Below are positions 1 to 6,274 of a DNA stretch of 8,984 bases, one piece after another (position 1 is the first letter of the stretch; every line of letters begins with the position of its first letter). Below the pieces are notes generated by a model, which saw nothing but the letters and a program-made list of their open reading frames with translations, was not told the origin of the DNA and made no database searches. A program made the position numbers and the translations under genes. Origin of the DNA: DATAMF01 sp036260665 (lineage in GTDB: Bacteria; Chloroflexota; Anaerolineae; Aggregatilineales; Aggregatilineaceae); NCBI GenBank assembly GCA_036260665.1, contig DATAMF010000215.1, positions 1 through 8,984 of the forward strand. The letters are read 5' to 3'.

Positions 1-6
1 ACGCAA

Positions 7-29
7 CAGGGGAGCTTCTCACTCCCCTG
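7..29 (-). terminator. Hairpin downstream of the small membrane protein gene
   Basis: A perfect 8-bp inverted repeat (CAGGGGAG / CTCCCCTG) with a 7-nt loop lies just past the stop codon of the minus-strand gene at 52-339. On that strand it is followed only by TTGCGT, so the U-tract is poor. It is probably the 3'-end hairpin of that transcript, but an efficient Rho-independent terminator is not proven. Confidence 0.45.
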
Positions 30-51
30 CCGGCATCTCGAAACAGGCAGC

Positions 52-339
52 TTAGCCGCGAACGCTGCTGATCATATGATCAACTTCTTGACGGAGACTT
101 TGATACTGCTCTTCGAGCTTCTTCAGGGCACCGTTAGTCAAGTCCGCACCTGCTTCGATCTGCTTGGACACTTGCTTACCGATCTTCTTCGGATTGCCGA
201 GTCGGTTCCGGTAGACACCGATAAGCGAAAGCACGCTTCCCGCCATCAGACCAAGCGCCATAAAGGTCAGGGCCGTATTCCGGCGCTGTTTTTCAGCGAC
301 TTCTTGGGCGGCGGTGCTGTAATAAATGCGCTCTGACAT
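52..339 (-). CDS. Small single-helix membrane protein with coiled-coil-like tail
   Basis: A 95-residue protein of unknown function. Residues about 1-22 are polar and basic (KQRRN), residues about 24-43 form one hydrophobic membrane segment (ALTFMALGLMAGSVLSLIGV), and the rest is charged and helix-prone, with a Glu/Gln/Leu pattern (KKLEEQYQSLRQEV) suggesting a short coiled coil. The layout recalls YtxH-like small membrane proteins, but I cannot assign it to that family. The start is supported by AAGGAG 6 nt upstream. It is transcribed away from the gene at 509, and a TATGAT -10-like hexamer lies at 372-377 on the minus strand. A hairpin follows the stop codon. Reality of the gene is fairly sure; function is unknown. 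Confidence 0.8.
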   Translation of the reverse strand: MSERIYYSTAAQEVAEKQRRNTALTFMALGLMAGSVLSLIGVYRNRLGNPKKIGKQVSKQIEAGADLTNGALKKLEEQYQSLRQEVDHMISSVRG

Positions 340-368
340 AGCATACTCCTTTTTTGTCGAGCCATATG

Positions 369-461
369 CTAATCATAGGCGATCATCCCCAAGGCCAGAT
401 CACCCAGCCAGCGCATTTTGAGATAGGCCAGTCGGACCATTTCCCCTTCATCCCGGCGCAT
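369..461 (-). CDS. Possible 30-residue small ORF upstream of the membrane protein gene
   Basis: A short minus-strand frame encodes about 30 residues beginning MRRDEGEMVRLAYLK and ending GMIAYD before a TAG. It ends 29 nt before the start codon of the gene at 52-339. Composition (basic start, Leu/Met/Trp-rich helix-like body, GC-rich third positions) resembles the real genes here, yet there is no convincing SD before its ATG. It could be a short upstream peptide, the decayed end of an older gene, or chance. The TATGAT hexamer at 372-377 that may drive the next gene lies inside it. Confidence 0.22.
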   Translation of the reverse strand: MRRDEGEMVRLAYLKMRWLGDLALGMIAYD

Positions 462-464
462 GGT

Positions 465-470
465 TATAAT
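465..470 (+). promoter_or_regulatory. TATAAT -10-like hexamer before the exported six-Cys protein
   Basis: A perfect TATAAT lies 38 nt before the ATG at 509, but no -35 hexamer is recognisable at 16-18 bp upstream. A start about 6-7 nt downstream would give a short leader. The core TTATAA is self-complementary, so the strand is not decided by the hexamer alone. Confidence 0.25.
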
Positions 471-508
471 CAACGCCAACCAATATCGCACGCATGGACT
501 ACCATCAT

Positions 509-1294
509 ATGCCCCATCGCTTTTTATCCTATCTATCACGCTTCTCTTTTCTCCTGGCCGGACTCGCCCTCGCTGCCCTGCTGATCAACGGCTTGATGTG
601 GTATGGCGCGGATCAGCCCGCCAATGTGCCCTATGTACCCGCCCACCACACCACCTGCGGCCAGCCCGTCGAAATGCGCGCCGAAGACTACGATCTCTGG
701 GGCAGCACCCGCCCCGGTCACGATCTCCCTCTCGCCCTGGTAGACTTCTGCGATCCGATCCAGCTTACCCGCGCCGATGGTCAGACCGAAATCTGGTTCT
801 GGCTGTCCGTCGAAGTTGTTGGTCAGGTGTTCCCCCTCACCGGCTGGGGTTATCCCTGGGTCGATATGGAAACGCCCGCCGCCGCCGATTACCGCGAGCC
901 GCGTAATCCCTGGTGGAACGAACGCGCCAGCATCCGCGCCATCCCCGACGAAATCGGCTATCTGGGCGGCGATGGGTACGCCTGCCCCTTTGAAGAAATG
1001 ACGCAGCGCGGCCTCGATCTGTTTTTCTACCGTCCCGAAGGTTTCCAGCTTCCCGTGGGCACCCGCCGCGAAGGGTGGGTTTGCATCTACTTCGACGGAG
1101 GCCGCACCCTGCCCTCAACCCTGATCGTCTCCATCCAGCCGGATCGCGCCCGCATCACCCAATGGGTAGACAAATTCATGGTGACGAGTGGCGATCCGTC
1201 CGCCATCCCCACCCTGCCCGAAGACCAACTCTGCGATTTCGCCCGCCGCACCCACCCCGCCACCATCCAAACGTCAGGAGTTTGTTCGCCATAG
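509..1294 (+). CDS. Exported or membrane-anchored protein with six cysteines, unknown function
   Basis: A protein of 261 residues from the ATG at 509; an alternative ATG at 494 in the same frame adds five residues (MDYHH). Neither has a good SD. The first 14 residues are short and basic and are followed by a hydrophobic stretch (about 13-31, FSFLLAGLALAALLINGLM) that fits a signal anchor or uncleaved signal peptide. There is no lipobox and no clear AXA site. The rest is soluble, rich in Trp, Pro and aromatic residues, with six Cys (C50, C81, C159, C192, C242, C259) that could form three disulfides outside the membrane. I recognise no family. No terminator is obvious after it. It is divergent from the gene at 52-339 and is followed by a lipoprotein gene with its own promoter, so it is probably monocistronic. 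Confidence 0.75.
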   Translation: MPHRFLSYLSRFSFLLAGLALAALLINGLMWYGADQPANVPYVPAHHTTCGQPVEMRAEDYDLWGSTRPGHDLPLALVDFCDPIQLTRADGQTEIWFWLSVEVVGQVFPLTGWGYPWVDMETPAAADYREPRNPWWNERASIRAIPDEIGYLGGDGYACPFEEMTQRGLDLFFYRPEGFQLPVGTRREGWVCIYFDGGRTLPSTLIVSIQPDRARITQWVDKFMVTSGDPSAIPTLPEDQLCDFARRTHPATIQTSGVCSP

Positions 1295-1316
1295 TGCATT
1301 TCCCCCAACTTCGTTA

Positions 1317-1345
1317 TTGCGACATCGGGCACAAAGCAGTATGAT
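1317..1345 (+). promoter_or_regulatory. Sigma70-type promoter for the lipoprotein gene
   Basis: TTGCGA at 1317-1322 and TATGAT at 1340-1345 are separated by exactly 17 bp. The predicted start near 1352 gives a leader of about 57 nt, and the hexamers sit in the short gap between two plus-strand genes. Confidence 0.55.
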
Positions 1346-1408
1346 CTACCCCGTTTTTTAGAGCCATTTTTCGCGCTACCCAAGCCGAAGAGGGGAGATA
1401 GTCTTAGT

Positions 1409-2074
1409 ATGTCAAAGCGTTTTGGATTAGTCCTGATTGTGCTGCTCGTCGCGCCCATGTTGCTGACGGCCTGCGGATCAGATTCGGAGAAGGCTGCCGA
1501 AGACTACATGGAAGCCGTGCTCAAGGGCGAAGTCGATAAAGCCAAAGAAAAAGCGTGCGCAGATTTTCAGGATCAAACTGAAAAATATACCGCCGCATAT
1601 CAGGCGCTGACACCCGATATTCACACCAAAAGCCTCGATCTGAAGTTTGATGTGGGCAAAGGCCAGAACAACGAAGAAATCATTGTCACCGGTTCCTATG
1701 AATATGGCGACAAAGATAATCCCAAAGAATACGAACTGGTCAATTCCTACCGCCTCGATGACGATGAGCAGGTCGCACTGGGTGTCGATAGTGATCACAT
1801 CGAAACCCGCGTCGTCCTCATGATGAAGGAAGAAGACGGGGATTGGTGCGTATCGTCTGACTCCAAGTTCAACGATCCCGTTCTCAACCGTCTGGCCGGT
1901 GGCGAAGTTGCGCCCGCTGAAACGACGGATGAACCCGCCGCCGAAGCGACCGAAGCACCCGCTGCCGAAATGACCGCAGAACCCGAAGCCGCAGCCACCG
2001 ACGAGCCGGTTGCTGAAGCAACGGAAGAACCCGCTGCCGATGCGACTGCCGAAGCAACGGCTGAAGCAGAATAA
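1409..2074 (+). CDS. Lipoprotein with NTF2-like (DUF4878-type) domain and acidic low-complexity tail
   Basis: A 221-residue protein. Residues 1-21 are a lipoprotein signal (SKRF, then a hydrophobic run) ending in lipobox L19-T-A-C22, so C22 should be lipidated and the protein anchored on the outer face of a membrane. Residues about 25-155 look like a small NTF2-like/DUF4878 fold: a first helix ending GEVDKAKEKAC, then alternating strands ending in GDWCV. C50 and C147 could pair. Residues about 165-221 are a disordered Ala/Glu/Pro/Thr tail with repeated EPAAE/ATEE units, probably a spacer or surface extension. The start is supported by a GGGGAG SD about 11 nt upstream and a promoter. The gene ends at a strong terminator. 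The family is inferred from pattern only. It resembles the protein at 2714-3130 in the first helix and the terminal strand. Confidence 0.85.
   Translation: MSKRFGLVLIVLLVAPMLLTACGSDSEKAAEDYMEAVLKGEVDKAKEKACADFQDQTEKYTAAYQALTPDIHTKSLDLKFDVGKGQNNEEIIVTGSYEYGDKDNPKEYELVNSYRLDDDEQVALGVDSDHIETRVVLMMKEEDGDWCVSSDSKFNDPVLNRLAGGEVAPAETTDEPAAEATEAPAAEMTAEPEAAATDEPVAEATEEPAADATAEATAEAE
1915..2071 (+). repeat. Degenerate repeats coding the Ala/Glu/Pro/Thr tail
   Basis: This in-frame, imperfectly periodic stretch repeats GAACCC, GCTGCCGA and GAAGCAAC-like blocks and encodes repeated EPAA, EATE and ATAE units. It produces a long Ala/Ser antisense frame that is not a gene. Such tracts usually vary in length between strains. 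Confidence 0.6.
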
Positions 2075-2096
2075 ATAGGTAGTTCGTAGTTGCTTG

Positions 2097-2135
2097 AACG
2101 CCTGGTCCTAATTTGATTTAGTACCGGGCGTTTTT
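2097..2135 (+). terminator. Rho-independent terminator after the lipoprotein gene
   Basis: Arms AACGCCTGGT (2097-2106) and ACCGGGCGTT (2123-2132) form a 10-bp stem with one G-T wobble. The loop can extend the stem with CTAA/TTAG, and a run of five T (2131-2135) follows. It sits 23 nt after the lipoprotein stop and just before the flavoprotein gene, so that gene needs its own promoter or readthrough. No convincing promoter is seen in the 20 bp left. Confidence 0.85.
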
Positions 2136-2154
2136 GCATACACCTGGAGAGCGC

Positions 2155-2724
2155 ATGAAAATCCTGACCATTCTAGGCAGTCCTCGCAAGCGCGGCAATA
2201 CGGCGGCAGTCCTCAAGCAGTTCGAAGACCTGCTCCCCTATCCCTTTGAGCGCATCAACATCACCGACCATCCGGTTAAAGGCTGTTTGGGCTGCGATGC
2301 CTGCCAGAAAAAGAAAGACAAACCCGGCTGTTGCCAATCCGACGGCCTGAACTTCATCCTCCCGCGTATCATGTCCGCCGATGTGGTGGTTTATGCCACC
2401 CCGCTTTATGCCTGGGATTTCTCCGCCCAGATGAAAGCCCTGATTGATCGGCATTACTGCCTGGTCAAATGGAACGACACCCAGCACGGCGAATCACTGA
2501 TCCCCGGCAAACGCGCGGCGCTCCTCGTCACCTGCGCGGGCGAAATCGAAAACAACGCCGATCTGATTCAAACCGTGTTTGACCGCGAGATCGACTACAT
2601 CAAGGGCACGGTTATCGGCAAATATATCGTTCCCAACTGCTCCACCCCGCGCGAGCTGGGTGACCAAGCCCTCACCACCGCCCAGGCCATGATCCGTGAT
2701 CTCGGAGGACAACATGCGTCGTAA
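2155..2724 (+). CDS. Flavodoxin-fold NAD(P)H-dependent FMN oxidoreductase with Cys cluster
   Basis: A protein of 189 residues from the ATG at 2155, preferred over an upstream in-frame TTG because GGAGA lies 4 nt before the ATG. The N-terminal strand and loop ILGSPRKRGNT (residues 6-16) is the FMN-phosphate loop of the NADPH-dependent FMN reductase / flavodoxin_2 group. PLYAWDFSAQMKALIDR in the middle is the usual flavin-contacting and dimer segment. Residues 44-60 carry C44-x2-C47-x2-C50-x8-C59-C60. Known Fe-S flavoproteins use C-x2-C-x2-C-x4-7-C for a 4Fe-4S cluster, so a cluster is possible, but related flavoproteins keep part of this motif without one. A cytoplasmic redox enzyme is likely; the electron acceptor is unknown. 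Its 3' end overlaps the next gene by 11 bp, which suggests translational coupling. Confidence 0.88.
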   Translation: MKILTILGSPRKRGNTAAVLKQFEDLLPYPFERINITDHPVKGCLGCDACQKKKDKPGCCQSDGLNFILPRIMSADVVVYATPLYAWDFSAQMKALIDRHYCLVKWNDTQHGESLIPGKRAALLVTCAGEIENNADLIQTVFDREIDYIKGTVIGKYIVPNCSTPRELGDQALTTAQAMIRDLGGQHAS

Positions 2725-3130
2725 GTTAATCGGAATTGGGGTATTGGGAGTGGGGATTTTGCTGCTGGCCGCCTATCTGTTCCTGCGCCCCCACGACAAA
2801 GGCGATCCTATCGCCATCAGCCGTGATTTTATTGTTGCCCTCTGGAATGGAGATGAGGCCCGCGTCAAAGAACTGACCTGTGACGATGACCTCTTCCGCC
2901 AAACCGTGCTCCGTCAGACCCGCGAAGCCGATACAACCGTTACCGTAGATACAAGCGGGCTGACGTTCACCATCCAAACTGAAACGGATGACCGCCTGGT
3001 GATGTTGATGGGCGGAACCGTTGTCTTCACCTCCCAACAAGGTGAACAAATCGTGCGCGATCTGGATGAGCAGCCCACATGGTTCACCTTACATGATGAA
3101 GGTGGCTGGAAAATCTGCGCGATTCAGTAG
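2714..3130 (+). CDS. Membrane-anchored NTF2-like (DUF4878-type) small protein
   Basis: A protein of 138 residues from the ATG at 2714, chosen because GGAGG lies 5 nt upstream; an in-frame start further upstream would lie inside the flavoprotein gene. Residues 1-4 are basic (MRRK), residues 5-24 are a hydrophobic segment (LIGIGVLGVGILLLAAYLFL) without lipobox or clear cleavage site, so a signal anchor is likely. Residues about 33-138 fit an NTF2-like fold outside the membrane: first helix ending GDEARVKELTC, later strands, and final strand GGWKICAIQ. C56 and C135 could form a disulfide. It starts inside the end of the flavoprotein gene (ATG 8 nt before that gene's TAA), so both are probably translated together. 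Function is unknown. Its stop overlaps the stop of the convergent gene at 3124. Confidence 0.82.
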   Translation: MRRKLIGIGVLGVGILLLAAYLFLRPHDKGDPIAISRDFIVALWNGDEARVKELTCDDDLFRQTVLRQTREADTTVTVDTSGLTFTIQTETDDRLVMLMGGTVVFTSQQGEQIVRDLDEQPTWFTLHDEGGWKICAIQ

Positions 3131-3498
3131 CGAGCCACCAATCGTTCCGCCTCATTCAAAGCCGCTTCGGCATCGGCGAAGAAATTAACGCGCCAGAGTG
3201 TCTCCGTCTTCCCCAGCATTGAGCGGCTCAGATTTTGGTATAGATTCTTACGCAGCACCACCAGCAGCACGCTTAAGTGCGGATGGTTGATAATCGTTTC
3301 GCACAGCTCGATAATTTTATTCTCTGGGAATCCTTCCAGATCTTGAGTATCCGCTACCACGACCACCTGTTCTGGTCCCTCATCCAGCAGCTTTTGCCGT
3401 TTCGCGCACATATCATAGTACTCTTTTGAAGTGAGGTTCCCGCTGTATTCAATGACCAGAATCGGTAACTTATGTTTCCACTCGATTTGTATGGGCAT
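3124..3498 (-). CDS. SpoIIAA/STAS-like small cytoplasmic protein
   Basis: A 124-residue protein with no signal or membrane segment. The order of elements resembles SpoIIAA-like/STAS proteins: strands in IEWKHKLPILVIEYSG, a helix (SKEYYDMCAKRQKLLDE), a strand (QVVVVADTQDLEGF), a helix (ENKIIELCETII), a strand (LSVLLVVL), and a last segment (WRVNFFADAEAALNEAERL) that matches the usual 'F.d..eAl..' end. Many such proteins are orphan regulators in bacteria with large signalling sets. The family assignment is from pattern only. The SD is poor (AGGA about 11 nt upstream). It converges on the plus-strand operon and the two stop codons overlap by 7 bp with no terminator between them. A promoter candidate lies at 3563-3591. 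Confidence 0.75.
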   Translation of the reverse strand: MPIQIEWKHKLPILVIEYSGNLTSKEYYDMCAKRQKLLDEGPEQVVVVADTQDLEGFPENKIIELCETIINHPHLSVLLVVLRKNLYQNLSRSMLGKTETLWRVNFFADAEAALNEAERLVARY

Positions 3499-3562
3499 CT
3501 TCTCAGTATCCTGTTAGAGAGTAAACACCATAAATAATAAATTTTCATGCGAACGAAGTATA

Positions 3563-3591
3563 ATCATAGGGTCAATTGCTAAACCGCGCAA
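3563..3591 (-). promoter_or_regulatory. Promoter candidate for the STAS-like gene
   Basis: On the minus strand TTGCGC (3586-3591) and TATGAT (3563-3568) are 17 bp apart. The -10 is good and the -35 weak. A second -10-like TATACT overlaps just downstream. The predicted leader is about 60 nt. The pair resembles the TTGCGA-17-TATGAT of the lipoprotein gene. Confidence 0.38.
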
Positions 3592-3608
3592 CTAGAGTAG
3601 ACATTACC

Positions 3609-3638
3609 CAAAACAAAGGACCGGTGCTCCCGGTCCTT
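3609..3638 (-). terminator. Rho-independent terminator after the TolB-like gene
   Basis: A perfect 9-bp stem (AAGGACCGG / CCGGTCCTT) with a 5-nt loop is followed on the minus strand by TTTGTTTTG. It starts 4 nt past the stop codon of the propeller gene and separates it from the STAS-like gene. Confidence 0.88.
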
Positions 3639-3642
3639 GTCA

Positions 3643-4878
3643 TCATCTGATGTCAGGACGCCAGTCGAAACCCGCCAACCGCTCGGTTTCAAATAACAGA
3701 TGCGGGTTTTGTCCATCTCCATCCATGACATACAAACCATAGCCTGGTGCATCGTCACCAAGAACATTGTTCACGCCAAATGCGATCTGTGCGCCATCGG
3801 GCGCAAGCGACCAGCTTTCGGATGGGCTGCCGGTTGCGCCACACGCTGCATCTTTCCCCATACTCCCGATGACCTGCGGCGCAAGATCGTCCAGATCGAC
3901 TCGCATAATTTGGGCATACGAAGTGGGCGAATAATAACCTTCTGCACATTCGATTTCCAGGTAGTACAGGCCGGTGCCGTCGGGAGTTAGTTCCGGCGTA
4001 TAGTGGGGAAAGCTGACGTAGGTGCGATAGGTTTCTGTGGTAATTTGTCGGGCGCTGCCATCCGCTGGGTTGACCAACCAGATACTTTGTCGTGTCCCCT
4101 CCGAATAGGTATGCTCGCGCACAAGGATCGACTCGCTGCGCCAGTCGATCTGGGGCTGCATGACCAGCCGATCATCTTCTAAAATAGTGCTGATATTGAA
4201 AGTATCGGTCTGGCTGGCATCGGATGCCTGGATCGTCAATTCTAAAACAGTCCCCTCCCCATACTGCTTCAGAATGGCTAATTGAGTGCCATCCGGCGAC
4301 CAACTGACGCTATCATAACTGCTGGCAGTCGAAGAAAGAACCGTCCGCTTTCCGCTGTCGATCTCCACCACGTCGATGGTAGCCGGGTACGATTCGAGGC
4401 GACTCTCCGCCCCCACATAGGCAAGCTGCGTGCCATCGGCGTTCCATGCGTACCAGGGCACATAATTCTCACTGATCGGGTAGGACAGGGCCTCTTCCGT
4501 CACATTCACTACAAATAACCCGATCGGATAGAAAGTGTCGGTCGGATCAACCGCCTGATAAGCCAGATAGGTACCATTCGGTGACCACTGATACGTTGCA
4601 CCAAATACGTTTGGACCCGCCACCATCTGCTGCTGGTCGCCATCAGCATCCATCACCCACAGCGCTTGATCCCGCTGAAAAGCCAACCGGCTGCCATCCG
4701 GTGACCAAACCGGATTTGCCCCGGCCCCCAGTTCGTGCAGATTCTCGCCCGTGGTTTCAATCGTATAGATCGTATCATCCGCTGCGAAGGCCAACAGGCG
4801 GGGAGCAGAATCTTGCGCGCTGGCTGGCCGACTCAAAAACAGGCACATCAAAAAAATGGTTAATTTGCCCCAGTTCAT
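3643..4878 (-). CDS. Secreted TolB-like / PD40 beta-propeller protein
   Basis: A protein of 411 residues from the ATG at 4878. This start gives a proper signal peptide (MNWGKLTIFLMCLFLSRPASA, cleavage after A21 at ASA-Q) and has AGGCGAGGG just upstream; the longer frame adds 31 residues before the signal and is unlikely. After the signal comes a chain of PD40 (WD40-like) units marked by VWSPDG (57), QWSPNG (97), AWNADG (144), SWSPDG (192), DWRSES (245), ELTPDG (296), SLAPDG (357) and a last DWRPD (405). Most are followed by a strand of the type QLAYV and a closing strand of the type LWVMDADG. This predicts a propeller of seven or eight blades closed by its terminal strands. TolB-like propellers bind proteins or glycans outside the cytoplasm; no tol-pal genes are near, so it should not be called tolB. 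It lies downstream of the DUF362 gene but behind that gene's terminator; no strong promoter of its own is seen. Confidence 0.88.
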   Translation of the reverse strand: MNWGKLTIFLMCLFLSRPASAQDSAPRLLAFAADDTIYTIETTGENLHELGAGANPVWSPDGSRLAFQRDQALWVMDADGDQQQMVAGPNVFGATYQWSPNGTYLAYQAVDPTDTFYPIGLFVVNVTEEALSYPISENYVPWYAWNADGTQLAYVGAESRLESYPATIDVVEIDSGKRTVLSSTASSYDSVSWSPDGTQLAILKQYGEGTVLELTIQASDASQTDTFNISTILEDDRLVMQPQIDWRSESILVREHTYSEGTRQSIWLVNPADGSARQITTETYRTYVSFPHYTPELTPDGTGLYYLEIECAEGYYSPTSYAQIMRVDLDDLAPQVIGSMGKDAACGATGSPSESWSLAPDGAQIAFGVNNVLGDDAPGYGLYVMDGDGQNPHLLFETERLAGFDWRPDIR

Positions 4879-4945
4879 ATGCCCTCGCCTTTCGATGACG
4901 CCGCGCATGCAATTCATATCTGAACTCTCATAGCATACGAACGGA

Positions 4946-4980
4946 ATAAAAAAGGGCAAGCCACCAACCACAGCTTGCCC
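4946..4980 (-). terminator. Rho-independent terminator after the DUF362 gene
   Basis: A perfect 8-bp stem (GGGCAAGC / GCTTGCCC) with an 11-nt loop is followed on the minus strand by six T and then ATT. It begins 24 nt past the DUF362 stop codon and separates that gene from the propeller gene. Confidence 0.88.
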
Positions 4981-5004
4981 CGACGAAATTCGATGAACAG
5001 CCGG

Positions 5005-6225
5005 CTACTTGTCGTCTCCACCCAGCAGGCGGCTGCCAATGAACAGCGCCCCACCGGCCACCGCCGCCGCCCCGGCCATCGCCATCCGCTGCACCTTTTC
5101 CGGTTCGAGTCCGGGCAGCACCACTTCCCCATCGCCATACCGCGCGAACAACTGGCCCCATTTCATTTTTAGCGCTTCTTCCACACGCTTGCGCCCCACG
5201 AACGGATACCAGTAGTAGTTGTGGTACACGTTGCTCGCCGCATAGCTCCACGGCACAATCGGGGATCGCAGCAGCGGTTTCTCAAAGCCCTTCAGCCAGC
5301 CGTGATAGATCATCTTCTGTCCTTTGCTGGCGAAGGTATCTTCCTGCACGAACCGGAACCGCTCAATATCCTTCAGCTCCAGCCCGACCACTTCGATCTC
5401 CGTCGGATTCCCAACACCGAGGCCGCGCTCGTGCCCCAGCCGGATAAAGTCCAGTTCCATCGGATCGAAGCCTTGCAGATACGCGCTCATCGCATCAATC
5501 GCCACCTGGTCCGCCGACGCTAACAGCAGGTCTTTTTCATGCACCCGCATCGCGCGCGGTCCCGGACCATCCCCCGCGAACGTGCCATCCATCACCGCGA
5601 AAATCCCGGTATGAATATCCTGCTGGATTTGCAGCAGATCCACCACCGTCTCATGAATCACCGAATGCGTCCAGTGACGGTTGCGGCTCAACAGTCCGCC
5701 GAATGCATTTTTCATCGCCCCGGTGATCGTCGTGAAGACGTGTGTTTTCACCGTCGGCAGGTGGATGATATTCCGTCCATAGAAGTCTTTCGGAATGAAC
5801 ACGCCTTCCGGGAACACGCGATCCAGCACCAGGAATGGTTCTTTCGGCTCATACCGCACCCATTCGAACTGCGGCTCATACAGGTGCCAGTTGTCGATCT
5901 TGTATTTGTCGGTGACATATTTGTGCTTGTTATTGATCTCACCCGCGCGCGCATCCACCACCACCGTATCATTATGGGCGGCGATTACTTTGGGATACCC
6001 GGCTCCCTGGAGTTCCTGAATCACCCCTTCGATCTGCCAGGGGGTGCTCGAACACGCCGGATACCACGTATCCCACGAGATATTGATCTTCAGCAGGGTG
6101 TCTTTATCTTTGGGCAGAGCATCCTGATACCCCGCCAGGCGCATCACCTCGCGCACGTCATCGACTACCGTATCGGGCGTCGTTCGGACAATTGCGACCT
6201 TACCACGACCGGGAAAGTTCACCAT
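5005..6225 (-). CDS. DUF362 family protein with hydrophobic C-terminal tail
   Basis: A protein of 406 residues from the ATG at 6225, preferred over the ATG four codons upstream (6237) because GGAG lies 6 nt before it. DUF362 signatures are clear: an early strand and loop with one Cys (KINISWDTWYPACSSTPWQ, 46-64; C58), IIHLPTVKTH (153-162), TGAMKNAFGG (168-177), VMDGTFAGDGPGPR (211-224) and ASADQVAIDAMSAYL (236-250). There is no CxxCxxC ferredoxin module of the kind fused to many DUF362 proteins. The region from 305 to 378 is extra, aromatic-rich and lacks known motifs. Residues about 381-401 (MAMAGAAAVAGGALFIGSRLL) form a Gly/Ala-rich hydrophobic segment ending in GGDDK, which could be a tail anchor. 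DUF362 function is poorly defined; redox or cofactor roles have been proposed. It has its own promoter with a dyad and its own terminator. Confidence 0.9.
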   Translation of the reverse strand: MVNFPGRGKVAIVRTTPDTVVDDVREVMRLAGYQDALPKDKDTLLKINISWDTWYPACSSTPWQIEGVIQELQGAGYPKVIAAHNDTVVVDARAGEINNKHKYVTDKYKIDNWHLYEPQFEWVRYEPKEPFLVLDRVFPEGVFIPKDFYGRNIIHLPTVKTHVFTTITGAMKNAFGGLLSRNRHWTHSVIHETVVDLLQIQQDIHTGIFAVMDGTFAGDGPGPRAMRVHEKDLLLASADQVAIDAMSAYLQGFDPMELDFIRLGHERGLGVGNPTEIEVVGLELKDIERFRFVQEDTFASKGQKMIYHGWLKGFEKPLLRSPIVPWSYAASNVYHNYYWYPFVGRKRVEEALKMKWGQLFARYGDGEVVLPGLEPEKVQRMAMAGAAAVAGGALFIGSRLLGGDDK

Positions 6226-6254
6226 AGAACACTCCATTTTTTCTGATGACTCTG

Positions 6255-6274
6255 ATACTTAATGGGTTAAGTAT
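6255..6274. promoter_or_regulatory. Perfect dyad over the DUF362 promoter start (operator candidate)
   Basis: ATACTTAA and TTAAGTAT form a perfect 8-bp inverted repeat around TGGG. The dyad covers the -10 hexamer (6270-6275) except its last base, and the predicted transcription start. This position is typical of a repressor site. As RNA only part of it would be transcribed, so an operator is more likely than a leader hairpin. The regulator is not identifiable from the site. Confidence 0.5.

Noticed and set aside
460..906. 148-codon plus-strand frame, Arg/Pro-rich
   Set aside because: It overlaps the six-Cys protein in another frame and has the composition of an out-of-frame shadow.
1326..1357. 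Possible terminator before the lipoprotein gene (CGGG...CCCG then TTTTTT)
   Set aside because: Only a 4-bp stem with a very long loop; the stretch is better explained by the -10 hexamer it contains.
1795..2139. 114-codon minus-strand frame rich in Ala and Ser
   Set aside because: It is the antisense of the repetitive lipoprotein tail; the AVASAAGS-like pattern mirrors the EPAAE repeats.
3643..4878. Naming the propeller gene tolB
   Set aside because: PD40 repeats alone do not define TolB; no tolQRA/pal genes nearby and the rest of the protein shows no TolB N-terminal domain.
4879..4971. Longer start of the propeller protein (31 extra residues)
   Set aside because: The extension would place a second hydrophobic stretch before a well-formed signal peptide, and it runs up to the terminator of the upstream gene.
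5539..6246. 235-codon plus-strand open frame opposite the DUF362 gene
   Set aside because: It is antisense to a clear DUF362 gene, His/Arg/Ile-rich without domain pattern, and has no SD; a shadow of GC-rich codon use.
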